This document shows positions 49,320 through 57,077 of a stretch of 64,000 nucleotides of DNA, in pieces; the stretch's first letter is position 1; every line of letters begins with the position of its first letter. Position numbers and translations under genes: made by a program. This DNA comes from Bryobacterales bacterium F-183. GTDB lineage: Bacteria > Acidobacteriota > Terriglobia > Bryobacterales > Bryobacteraceae. The notes under the pieces were generated by a model, which saw only the letters and a list, made by a program, of their open reading frames with translations, searched no databases and was not told the DNA's origin. The stretch is taken from the NCBI GenBank assembly GCA_016865505.2, contig AP025252.1, positions 4,858,137 through 4,922,136 of the forward strand. Reading direction: 5' to 3'.

Positions 49320-50020
49320 TCCCATGGCCGATCCTTCAAAAACATGGCGTGTTCCTGCAGTGGGTCCTGTGTGCGGAAGTACTTCTGATAGGCGGTGATC
49401 CAGCCGGTTTTGAGGTCCTGCTGTGCAGTTGCGAGATCGAGTTGGCCGCTGCAGACGAGGTTGTGCAGATGATCCTCAAGCGCATCTTTGACGTGGGAGT
49501 TCCAGACACCGGCGTGATAGGGCTGGGGCCAGAGGTTGTCCGGATGGGGCGAGCCTCCGAGATCGGGCGGGATCAGATAGTCGATCTCAAACTGCCCGGG
49601 CTTGGGCTTGGCGATGGCATAGCGGCGGAAGACCTCCATCGCGCGAGCGTCCGAGAGCGGCACATGTTGTTCTTCGCTGGCGAGGCAGACTCGCGTGAGG
49701 TTCAACTGTTGCGTTTGGATGCGCCCTGGAGTGAGCCTGGGGTCGGGCTGGTCGAATAGCTTGGGTGGGCGCGCCTGCCAGAATATGGCGGCGACGAACA
49801 AGGCCACGGTTGCAGTGAGTCCGGCAACGAAGATTGAGATACGGCGACCGAGCGGGCGCTGTTTGACGATCTCGCCGCGCCATGCCTGTTCGGCGGCACG
49901 TACGCCGTCGGTGAGTTGCGCCTGGCGCTGCTGGCAGAGTTCGCAATGGCGGACGTGGTTGGAGGGCTGTTCGCCGGTGGCGTCCAGCAGCAGTGCCGCG
50001 TCGCTGAGATGGCCGGTCAT
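49316..50020 (-). CDS. Zinc-finger anti-sigma factor fused to a degenerate HNH-like domain
   Basis: 234 aa. Residues 1-35 hold an H-x3-C-x2-C anti-sigma zinc motif (His22, Cys26, Cys29: HVRHCELC). A transmembrane helix lies at about 61-81 (ISIFVAGLTATVALFVAAIFW). The outer part ends in FEIDYLIPPDLGGSPHPDNL and WPQPYHAGVWNSHVKD, then LHNLVCSGQLDLATAQ, which matches an HNH-like family that normally reads EVDHL; here the catalytic His is Tyr148. So the periplasmic domain is probably binding-only. The start overlaps the sigma gene by 4 nt. Confidence 0.8.
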   Translation of the reverse strand: MTGHLSDAALLLDATGEQPSNHVRHCELCQQRQAQLTDGVRAAEQAWRGEIVKQRPLGRRISIFVAGLTATVALFVAAIFWQARPPKLFDQPDPRLTPGRIQTQQLNLTRVCLASEEQHVPLSDARAMEVFRRYAIAKPKPGQFEIDYLIPPDLGGSPHPDNLWPQPYHAGVWNSHVKDALEDHLHNLVCSGQLDLATAQQDLKTGWITAYQKYFRTQDPLQEHAMFLKDRPWE

Positions 50021-50511
50021 ACATTGCCTACCTTTCGTGCGACGTTGGCCATACTCGCGGCGACGGTGCCGAGCGAGACGCCGAGGATCTCTGCGATTTC
50101 GCGGTAGCGGAAGCCTTCCGCACGGAGAGCAAGGCAGGCCCGGTCCCGTTGGGGGAGCGCTCGTACGATGGCGGTGATACGGCGCTGGCGCTGTCCACTG
50201 GCGGCAAGTTCTTCGGGGTTCGGTTCGGGGTCGTAGAAACAGTCGAAGAGGACTTGCCAGAGGGCGCGCTTCTTGCGGACCTTCAGAGCGTGGTTGTGCG
50301 CGACGCGGAAGAGCCAGCCTCGCAGATTGGTGTCAGGTCCGCCGGCGCAGAGATGGCGGTGGAGCGCGAGGAAGGTCTCCTGCACGATCTCGTCGCAATC
50401 CTGGTGGCGCAAGCCAAGCGAGAGAAGGTAGCGTTCGAGGGCGCGGCGATGGGTGTGGAAGAGAGAGTCCGCAGTCTTGCTGGTAGCGGATTCGGCGAGG
50501 CCCGTGGTCAC
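50017..50511 (-). CDS. ECF sigma-70 family RNA polymerase sigma factor
   Basis: 164 aa with sigma region 2 (LGLRHQDCDEIVQETFLALHRHL and NLRGWLFRVAHNHALKV) and region 4 (LPQRDRACLALRAEGFRYRE, then IAEILGVSLGTVAASMANVARK, a helix-turn-helix). No region 1 or 3, so it is an extracytoplasmic-function type. It is controlled by the overlapping anti-sigma gene (4-nt overlap) and should direct transcription of this operon and perhaps remote targets. Its own promoter may be in or upstream of the SGNH hydrolase gene, because the two overlap by 4 nt. Confidence 0.93.
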   Translation of the reverse strand: MTTGLAESATSKTADSLFHTHRRALERYLLSLGLRHQDCDEIVQETFLALHRHLCAGGPDTNLRGWLFRVAHNHALKVRKKRALWQVLFDCFYDPEPNPEELAASGQRQRRITAIVRALPQRDRACLALRAEGFRYREIAEILGVSLGTVAASMANVARKVGNV

Positions 50512-51272
50512 TTGAGGAGAGCCTTCTGGATGGCGGCGTCCACGACGGGGATCATGAGGCGGTAGCCGTCGGGATTGGGATGCAGACCGTCGTTGGAAGT
50601 GCCGTTTTTGAGGAAGCCTTTGTCGTCGACCGTGGCGGCGTAGTAGTCGGCATAGATATGGCCCTTGGATTCAGCGTACTGCTTGAGCCAGGCGTTGAGC
50701 TTGAGGATGTCGGCGGGCGGACGGCCTACGGTTTGGGTACGCGAGGTGTAGTCGCTGATGGGGAGGACAGAGCAGAGTACGACGCGGATGCCGTGGAGCT
50801 GCGCGAGTTCCGACATGGCCTGAAAGTTGTCGGTGATCTGCTTGAGGGTCTGCATGCCGTTGTTGCGGGCGATGTCGTTGGTGCCGGCGAGGACAACCAT
50901 GACAGACGGCTTGAGGTCGATGACGTCGGGGTACATGCGGACGAGCATCTGGGCGGTGGTCTGGCCGCTGATGCCGCGGTTGACGTAGGGCTTGCCAGGG
51001 AAGGCTTCGGCGAGCTTCCAACCGTCGGTGATGGAGTCGCCCATGAAGACGACGCGGTTGGGTACGGGTCCGGCGGCGACGAGGCGGCGATTGTCGTCGT
51101 AGTAGCGTCCGAGTTGGTTCCAGTCCTGGAGTTGGTCGGCGAGAGACTGCGCGGTACGGGCGAGGCAGCAGCCGGCTTTGGGGGGATTGAAGTTATCGGT
51201 GAGTTGGGCGCTAAGGGAGAGCGGGAAGACGAGGGCTGCAAGCGCGGCGGCCGAAAGGATGTGCTGCTTCAT
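50508..51272 (-). CDS. Secreted SGNH/GDSL-family hydrolase
   Basis: 254 aa from MKQHILSAAAL at 51272; the frame's earlier start at 51314 lies in the intergenic terminator and is rejected. Signal peptide up to SLSAQ. The four SGNH blocks are visible: FMGDSITDGW (nucleophile Ser), NRGISGQTTAQML (Gly), VVLAGTNDIARN (Asn) and GLHPNPDGY (Asp and His). Such enzymes deacylate or de-esterify carbohydrates. Its stop overlaps the sigma gene start by 4 nt. It opens the operon SGNH hydrolase, sigma, anti-sigma, sulfatase. Confidence 0.92.
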   Translation of the reverse strand: MKQHILSAAALAALVFPLSLSAQLTDNFNPPKAGCCLARTAQSLADQLQDWNQLGRYYDDNRRLVAAGPVPNRVVFMGDSITDGWKLAEAFPGKPYVNRGISGQTTAQMLVRMYPDVIDLKPSVMVVLAGTNDIARNNGMQTLKQITDNFQAMSELAQLHGIRVVLCSVLPISDYTSRTQTVGRPPADILKLNAWLKQYAESKGHIYADYYAATVDDKGFLKNGTSNDGLHPNPDGYRLMIPVVDAAIQKALLK

Positions 51273-51313
51273 GGCGGAGATGATGATGATTTGTATTGGA
51301 TCACAAAACGGCA

Positions 51314-51350
51314 AATGCCGGACCCGTCGTTTCCGACAGAGTCCGGCATT
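51314..51350 (-). terminator. Terminator after the pilin gene 51432-51632
   Basis: AATGCCGGAC (51314-51323) pairs with GTCCGGCATT (51341-51350), a 10-bp stem, 17-nt loop. Minus-strand RNA then continues UUUGCCGUUUU, a moderate U tract. It ends the pilin cluster just before the SGNH operon. Confidence 0.75.
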
Positions 51351-51431
51351 GAGGCCGTTGGATGTTCGAGCAGCGGGTACCCGCCGCGGTGGAACAGAGT
51401 CGTGAACCGGAGCGCGAGGCTCCGGAAGGAA

Positions 51432-51632
51432 TTAGGAGCCCTGGGCGGCGGAAGCGGACATCACGCTGGCGACCTTCGAGAAGATCTGCGAGATGGAGGT
51501 GGCAACGCCGGGCATGATGGCGCCGGCGGCAACGGCTACGAAGCCGGCCATGAGGGCATATTCGATGAGGTCCTGGCCTTTGGTGTCCTTCCAAACGCGC
51601 AGCTTCAGGATCATGTTGGTAAAGCGGTTCAT
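51432..51632 (-). CDS. Flp-type type IVb pilin, copy 3 of tandem array
   Basis: 66 aa. Class III prepilin site: leader up to TKG, then QDLIEYALMAGF with Glu5 and Tyr6. The last about 46 residues are nearly identical to its two upstream neighbours. N-terminal leader MNRFTNMILKLRVW shares its start with copy 1 (MNRFTNLIFKLRIW). Expression order on the minus strand is copy 1 (52340), copy 2 (51989), then this one. Probably a surface-adhesion pilus subunit exported by a Tad machine encoded elsewhere. Confidence 0.9.
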   Translation of the reverse strand: MNRFTNMILKLRVWKDTKGQDLIEYALMAGFVAVAAGAIMPGVATSISQIFSKVASVMSASAAQGS

Positions 51633-51788
51633 TGTGTTCTCTCTCTCCTAACCCGGATTGTTTGGTGATACATCAGCCTGCCGGCGGTTGCTTCTCCGGG
51701 TGTTGGAAGCGCTGCGCCTTGGGTAGCGAACTGACAAAAACGAAGTTTGCGTACCGTCTTGTTGAGGGACGGCGGGGGAAAACGTTGT

Positions 51789-51989
51789 TTAGCTTCCCTG
51801 AGCCGCAGAAGCGCTCATCACGCTAGCGACTTTGGAGAAGATGCGGGAGATGGATGTTGCTACTCCCGGCATGATGGAGCCGGCGGCGACTGCCACAAAG
51901 CCTGCCATCAATGCGTATTCGATCAGGTCTTGGCCTTTGGTATCTTTCCAGATCCGGAGCCGATACAGTACGTCGATCGTTCGTTTCAT
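51789..51989 (-). CDS. Flp-type type IVb pilin, copy 2 of tandem array
   Basis: 66 aa. Leader MKRTIDVLYRLRIWKDTKG, then QDLIEYALMAGFVAVAAGSI. The mature part differs from copies 1 and 3 at only two positions (Ser for Ala in AAGSI and Arg for Gln in SISRIF). Its leader is the most divergent of the three, so the leaders vary more than the mature pilins. It is separated by 156 nt from copy 3 and 150 nt from copy 1, long enough for separate promoters or processing sites. Confidence 0.9.
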   Translation of the reverse strand: MKRTIDVLYRLRIWKDTKGQDLIEYALMAGFVAVAAGSIMPGVATSISRIFSKVASVMSASAAQGS

Positions 51990-52139
51990 TCGACTTTTAG
52001 CCCTATCTCTTCGCCTGGTGTAGTCTCGGCTTGCTCAACCGGCTAAACCATGGTGGTTATAAAAACTGGTTCCTGGATTGAGGGTGGGAGAGCATCCCAC
52101 CCTCTTTACGCGCTTGCGCCGGATTGCGGCGCGAACTTG

Positions 52140-52340
52140 TTAGCTGCCCTGGGCGGCGGAAGCGGACATCACGCTCGCGACCTTCGAGAAGATCTGCGAG
52201 ATCGAGGTTGCGACGCCCGGCATGATGGCGCCAGCAGCGACGGCAACGAAGCCCGCCATGAGCGCGTATTCGATGAGGTCCTGGCCTTTGGTGTCCTTCC
52301 AAATGCGCAGCTTGAAGATCAGGTTAGTAAAACGATTCAT
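52140..52340 (-). CDS. Flp-type type IVb pilin, copy 1 of tandem array
   Basis: 66 aa. Leader MNRFTNLIFKLRIWKDTKG, then the Flp motif QDLIEYALMAGF. The mature part is identical in sequence to copy 3. The ribosome-binding site is strong (GGGAGAGGAG, about 7 nt before the ATG). Upstream, 52341-52537 separates it from the divergent GT-C-like gene and should hold the promoter of the pilin array. Confidence 0.9.
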   Translation of the reverse strand: MNRFTNLIFKLRIWKDTKGQDLIEYALMAGFVAVAAGAIMPGVATSISQIFSKVASVMSASAAQGS

Positions 52341-52537
52341 TGCTATTCTCCTCTCCCGTATCCACTTTGAACTGTGTGTGTTGGGGTGCTAAGAGAAAGT
52401 TATCATCGGGCAGGAAAGCAACAAATCAGAAAAAACCCTAGGTATGCGCCTCAAAACAATACCAAGAATCGGGCGCCGGACCCCACGCTGGATTGCGCTG
52501 CTAGGGCCGGAAAGGGTACAACCGGAAGGAATATTCC

Positions 52538-54229
52538 GTGACCGATACCCTCATCGTGTACGCTTCGGCCCTGGCCGGCATCCTGCTACAGAACTGTAAC
52601 CTGTTGGAATGGATCGGGTTAGCGGTTCTGTTGGCGACGGGAAAGTACTTAGCTGGCCGATACCCCCATGTGGTGGCAGAGTTCCTAAGGATAAAACCTT
52701 CGTACTGGCGATATCTCAGTGCGATCTCAGTAGTTCCTGTGGCCTCGGTGACGCTGTTTTTTATTGCCGGTGGCGTCCCAAATGCTGCTGTGCCGGACGA
52801 ATGGTCGCATTTGTTCCTTTCTGAGACGTTGCTGGAGGGGCGGTTCGCGAATCCGCCGGCGCCGCGTCCGGTGGCGTTTGAGGCCATCCACATCCTGCCC
52901 GAACCGACGCGGTCGTCGATGTACCTGTTTGGGCCCGCGCTGTGGCTGGCAGCAGGTAAGTTGTTGTTTGGAAATGCTTTCTGGGGTTTGGCGCTGGCTG
53001 GCGCGCTACTCGGGGCAGCGTTACTCTGGGGACTAGAATCCGTTGTCGAGCCGGAATGGGCATGGTTGGGGACTATGCTGTTCCTGCTCAAGGCCGTCTG
53101 CGGCGGAATCTGGGGGATGTACTGGATTCAGAGCTATTGGGGAGGAATCCCCGGTGCTTTGGCTGGTGTGATGGTGACGGCGGCGGTCTGGCGGTTGGCG
53201 GGATCGGCAAGCCCTTGGCTGTGCGGGGCCGTGTTGGGATTGGGCGCCGGTCTGCTGATGAATACACGACCGTTTGAGGGCGTCGCGCTGTGTGTCGGGC
53301 TTTTCCCCGCAGTGCTGCTGCGGGTTCCGGTGCGCCGGCTGATGGTTGCGTCCGTACCGGTGATGCTGATTCTGACCGCCACTATCCTGCTGATGCGGAT
53401 GCACTTTGCGGCTGTAACCGGGGATCCTGGCAAGATGCCCTACACGCAGAATCAGCAGTTGTACGGCTGGCCGATGACATTGCCTTGGATGCCGGTGGGC
53501 GATCCTCCGCCTCGCCACGAGGACATGAAGGCGTACTGGGATTGGGAACGGCGCGAGCATGAGACTCCGTTTCTGCAGAATACGGCGCGGAAGCTGGGAG
53601 TGAACTGGCAGCATTACATCGGGGCGTTTCTGGCGATTCCACTGTTGTTGGCGCTGCGGCGTTGGCGAGAGGTACCAGCGTTGCAGGTGCTTACGCCGCT
53701 GGCTGCAGTGGTTGGAGCCGTCGCACTGGAGCAGACGGGATTCCCGCATTATCTATCGCCCGCGTCTGCAGCGATTGCGGCGCTGGTGGCATTGGGATGC
53801 CGGATGTGGCCGGCCCGGTCGCCTTGGCTACTGGCAGGGCTTCTGCTGATGTTCGTGATGCGGGCGGCGGCGCCTACCGCTACGACGCCATCGCAGGCTA
53901 TAGCAAGCTTGTGCTGCCGGTACGACATGGGGTCGGAACGGCGGAAGGTCGCGCAGGAACTGGAGGGGAAAGCGGGCAAGCAGCTCGTGTTTGTGCCCAA
54001 TACGATCCAGGTGGGTAGCAACGACTTCTATCCGTGGGTGTACAACGAGCCGGATCTGGATAGGGCAAAGGTGGTGTTCGCGCGCGACTTGGGCGTGGAA
54101 CAGAATCAACTGCTATGGCGGGAGTACTTCCGGGACCGCGAGACTTGGCTGGCGGCCCCGGGAATAGCGCTTAGGCGACTACAGGAAGGGTCCGGAAGCG
54201 GCTCCCTACCAGCGAATCGTCAGCCTTGA
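52538..54229 (+). CDS. Polytopic GT-C-like membrane protein (putative glycosyltransferase)
   Basis: 563 aa from the GTG at 52538, which has GGAAGGA 8 nt upstream. About ten hydrophobic segments span the inner membrane. The first large periplasmic loop starts with VPDEWSHLFLSETLLEGRF, an acidic DE motif like those of lipid-linked-sugar GT-C glycosyltransferases (ArnT/PMT-like fold). No family assignment is certain. The last 19 codons overlap the end of the convergent histidine kinase gene by 59 nt. Neighbouring pilins and PEP-CTERM genes make surface-glycan or pilin glycosylation a plausible guess. Confidence 0.65.
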   Translation: MTDTLIVYASALAGILLQNCNLLEWIGLAVLLATGKYLAGRYPHVVAEFLRIKPSYWRYLSAISVVPVASVTLFFIAGGVPNAAVPDEWSHLFLSETLLEGRFANPPAPRPVAFEAIHILPEPTRSSMYLFGPALWLAAGKLLFGNAFWGLALAGALLGAALLWGLESVVEPEWAWLGTMLFLLKAVCGGIWGMYWIQSYWGGIPGALAGVMVTAAVWRLAGSASPWLCGAVLGLGAGLLMNTRPFEGVALCVGLFPAVLLRVPVRRLMVASVPVMLILTATILLMRMHFAAVTGDPGKMPYTQNQQLYGWPMTLPWMPVGDPPPRHEDMKAYWDWERREHETPFLQNTARKLGVNWQHYIGAFLAIPLLLALRRWREVPALQVLTPLAAVVGAVALEQTGFPHYLSPASAAIAALVALGCRMWPARSPWLLAGLLLMFVMRAAAPTATTPSQAIASLCCRYDMGSERRKVAQELEGKAGKQLVFVPNTIQVGSNDFYPWVYNEPDLDRAKVVFARDLGVEQNQLLWREYFRDRETWLAAPGIALRRLQEGSGSGSLPANRQP

Positions 54230-55577
54230 GTCGAGTGGTGGCGTAGATCTTAGTGCCTGCGCCGGCCTCGCTTTCGATCCAGATCTTGCCGCCGGTGAGG
54301 CTGGCAATGCGCGCGGCAATAGGCAGACCCAAGCCAGCACCGGCAAGGTCCGGTTGACCAGGCTCAAAGCGTGAGAATGCCTTGAAGATGGTCTCCTGCT
54401 GTGCAGGTGATATACCGGGGCCAGTGTCGGTGACGACAAAGAGAATGACGGCGTCGGCGCCTTCGCGAGAATCCAGCCGGATGTCGACTGTCACCTCGCC
54501 GGTTTCCGTGAACTTGATGGCGTTGCTCACAAGATTCGTGAGGAGTTGCTGGAGACGCCAGGGATCGCCGGTGACCTTGCGGGGAACCTCCTCGTCGATC
54601 TGTGCGTGAAATTCGAGGCCCTTCGCATCGGCTGCGGGCTTGAGAGAACGCAGCGCCATGCCAACGGCCTCTTGCAACTGGAACGAGGCGTGTTCAAACT
54701 GAGCCTGTCCAGATTCGAGACAGGCATAATCGTGGAGATCGCTAACCCGGTGGAGCAACGAATCGGCGGAGTACTTGACGTTTCGGAGCTGATCTACCGG
54801 CTCTGGCGGCAGTTCGGCATCCAGAAGACCAGCGGAGAGCCCAATGATGTCGTAGAGCGGTTGGCGAATCTCCTCGGTCACCCTCGCCAACAGATCGCTC
54901 TTGGCCCGATTGGCATGGTCTGCACTGGATCGAGCGGTTTCGAGCTCTTTGGCGCGGGCCTTCAGCAGTTCACTGTCCTTTAGATTGTTCCAGTAGGAAC
55001 GATGTGCTGCGTTGCTGAGTTCCACCATGTACAGCAGGAAGATCAGAAGCAAAAAGGCGACCGGCGGCTGGTTGTCGCGGATCAGAAACAGTTCGCCAAG
55101 CACGCCCGGTAGGATTGCGGCGGAAAGGTATAGGCGAGATGCCGTCAGGTTGGGCGCGAGGATCGAGATCGCCGACGGGCAGGTTCCGGCGACCCAGATG
55201 ATGGCCATCAGGCCCTCGATCCCCGTGTGTCCATACAGAAAGAAAGTCACTGGAACGAAAATGCCCCAAGTAAGTCCGGTGAGAGTGAAGACCAGAGTGA
55301 CCCAGGTACGCCACTCTTCCGGCTTGAGTTTTCCGTGTTTTCGCGTGAGATTGCGACGCGAGATAGTAAGCGTCAGGACCAGGGCAGTGAAAACCATCAG
55401 CACTGCCGTATGGTCCGACGAATAGCGGGTGGCAAAAAGAAGGATGGGGATGAGGCCCAGACCAGACCATAGCCCCGGTGTAGCGCGCGCGGCGATGTCT
55501 CGGTCGGCCTGCGCGAGCAGCGCCGGATTGTCACGGTCTGCGAGCGATTTTCCCAGAAAATCCGTTACGAAGGACAT
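54171..55577 (-). CDS. Membrane sensor histidine kinase homolog lacking the phospho-acceptor His
   Basis: 468 aa. Six hydrophobic segments fill residues about 35-190. A coiled linker leads to the dimerisation domain, where SDLLARVTEEIRQPLYDIIG stands in place of the usual SHEIRTPL H-box; the histidine position is Glu235. The ATPase part is complete: QQLLTNLVSNAIKFTETGEV (N box), VTDTGPGI (G1) and GAGLGLPIA (G2). So nucleotide binding is likely but autophosphorylation on the normal His is not. Glu could mimic the phosphorylated state. No response regulator is adjacent. Its 3' end overlaps the convergent GT-C-like gene by 59 nt. Confidence 0.85.
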   Translation of the reverse strand: MSFVTDFLGKSLADRDNPALLAQADRDIAARATPGLWSGLGLIPILLFATRYSSDHTAVLMVFTALVLTLTISRRNLTRKHGKLKPEEWRTWVTLVFTLTGLTWGIFVPVTFFLYGHTGIEGLMAIIWVAGTCPSAISILAPNLTASRLYLSAAILPGVLGELFLIRDNQPPVAFLLLIFLLYMVELSNAAHRSYWNNLKDSELLKARAKELETARSSADHANRAKSDLLARVTEEIRQPLYDIIGLSAGLLDAELPPEPVDQLRNVKYSADSLLHRVSDLHDYACLESGQAQFEHASFQLQEAVGMALRSLKPAADAKGLEFHAQIDEEVPRKVTGDPWRLQQLLTNLVSNAIKFTETGEVTVDIRLDSREGADAVILFVVTDTGPGISPAQQETIFKAFSRFEPGQPDLAGAGLGLPIAARIASLTGGKIWIESEAGAGTKIYATTRLKADDSLVGSRFRTLPVVA

Positions 55578-55625
55578 GAGGCCAATGGAGTAATCGGCAT
55601 TGGCCTATGGAAACCTTAGACCGGA

Positions 55626-57077
55626 TTATTCGTCGTCTTCATCCTCTTCCGGCTCTTCGTGGAAGACGGGCTTCATGCCGCGCATCGCCAAGCGCCGGTC
55701 GAGGGCCACTTTGACGATCTCTTTCTCTTCCGTATTCAACCCTTTAGCGACCTTTTCGATCTTGGAGAGGATCTGCTTTACGCCCATCCGTTCCTTAGGA
55801 CCTGGGATGAGCATGGCGTAATTGAAGAGTGCGGGCGAACGCAGCCGGTCGTGCTCGAAGAACTGTTCGAGGCGATTGACCTCGCTCTTCACGCCGAGAT
55901 AGCCGATGCCGAAAATCGCCTGTTCGGCCACTTCCGGATCCTCGTTGTCGAGATTGAACTGCATGTAGCTGCCGAAGGACTGATCCATCGACCGCCACAT
56001 GGCCTTGAGCACGTGTTTGCGCTCGCTTTCGATCTCGTACATTTCTTTGATGTGGCCGGTGAGTTCCTCGCTGCCCTCGGTGGCGGTGGCCAGTGCGACC
56101 AGCGCACCCGAACGTTCGACGGGATGCCGGGACTTGTCGTTGAGGACGGACTTGAGATCGTCGAGCAGGGTCGTGTCTTCTTCCACCAGAGTGGCAAGCG
56201 CTTCCCAGGCACGGCCGCGGACGTTGGGATCGGGGTCGCTTTTGGCGAGTTCGCGCACGTGGGGCGCGATTTCTTCGTCGACGACGTCGTCCGGAGAGAT
56301 GGCTTCAAGGGCCTCCGCACGGTAGTCCGCAAACGGGCTTTTGAGCAACTGCGCGACGTCGGACAGAGCGAGGACATCGAAGTCCGGCCCGGCAGTTTCG
56401 TCAAACAAGGGATAGATGTCAGGCGGTTCGGCGACGGTACGTGGTTCGTTCGCCTTCATCTCCGCGATTGCGCCTTCCAGGTGATGGCGCATTTCGTCGT
56501 CGATGCCCGCTTCCTGCAGCCGTTGTTCGACAGCGGGGATCGCGGCGGGGTCAGCGTACATGCTGAGGTGGAACGCGCCTTCCCAGGTGTCGTAGTCGAA
56601 CTCCTCAAGCAAAAGCTTTAGGATCCGTTCGTCGCGAACCTGCAAGCCCGCAAGCAGGAACGCCACCGGTGCGCCGTTTTCCTCGCCGACTTCCTCATAG
56701 AGAGCAAGCAGCGGTTCGACGGCGGGTTGGCCGATCTCGACCACGGCCTCTATCAACTCGTCCGGATAGTCGTCCCCGAACTCGCGGATGATGTCGAGGT
56801 AGAAGGGCAGAGCTTCGACGGCTTTGAAGCGCCGCAGGATTTCGATCAAGTCCGCACGCAGGTCGAGCGGCTGATCGCTGGACACACCGGCAAAACGGAT
56901 CAGATCGGCAACGGTAGCGGCTTTGTCTTCGCGTTCCAGGATCGAGCGAACGAGGCGCTGGTCGACCCCGATGCGGCCGTGTGCGGCGGCCAGCATCAGG
57001 TCGTAGACAGAGTAGGTTCCGAAGGTGTCAGGGGTGGGAAACAGACTAGTAGGTAGCGCGTCCGCCGCTTGCGTCAT
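55626..57077 (-). CDS. HEAT-repeat protein with acidic C-terminus
   Basis: 483 aa made almost wholly of helical repeats of HEAT/PBS-lyase type (ADLIEILRRFKAVEALPFYL, ELIEAVVEIGQPAVEPLLAL, DPNVRGRAWEALATLVEED). The last residues, EEPEEDEDDE, are strongly acidic. These arrays act as protein-interaction scaffolds. No catalytic motif is seen. The start overlaps the end of the upstream SDR gene by 32 nt, which implies coupled translation; no nearby start codon removes this overlap. Confidence 0.8.
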   Translation of the reverse strand: MTQAADALPTSLFPTPDTFGTYSVYDLMLAAAHGRIGVDQRLVRSILEREDKAATVADLIRFAGVSSDQPLDLRADLIEILRRFKAVEALPFYLDIIREFGDDYPDELIEAVVEIGQPAVEPLLALYEEVGEENGAPVAFLLAGLQVRDERILKLLLEEFDYDTWEGAFHLSMYADPAAIPAVEQRLQEAGIDDEMRHHLEGAIAEMKANEPRTVAEPPDIYPLFDETAGPDFDVLALSDVAQLLKSPFADYRAEALEAISPDDVVDEEIAPHVRELAKSDPDPNVRGRAWEALATLVEEDTTLLDDLKSVLNDKSRHPVERSGALVALATATEGSEELTGHIKEMYEIESERKHVLKAMWRSMDQSFGSYMQFNLDNEDPEVAEQAIFGIGYLGVKSEVNRLEQFFEHDRLRSPALFNYAMLIPGPKERMGVKQILSKIEKVAKGLNTEEKEIVKVALDRRLAMRGMKPVFHEEPEEDEDDE

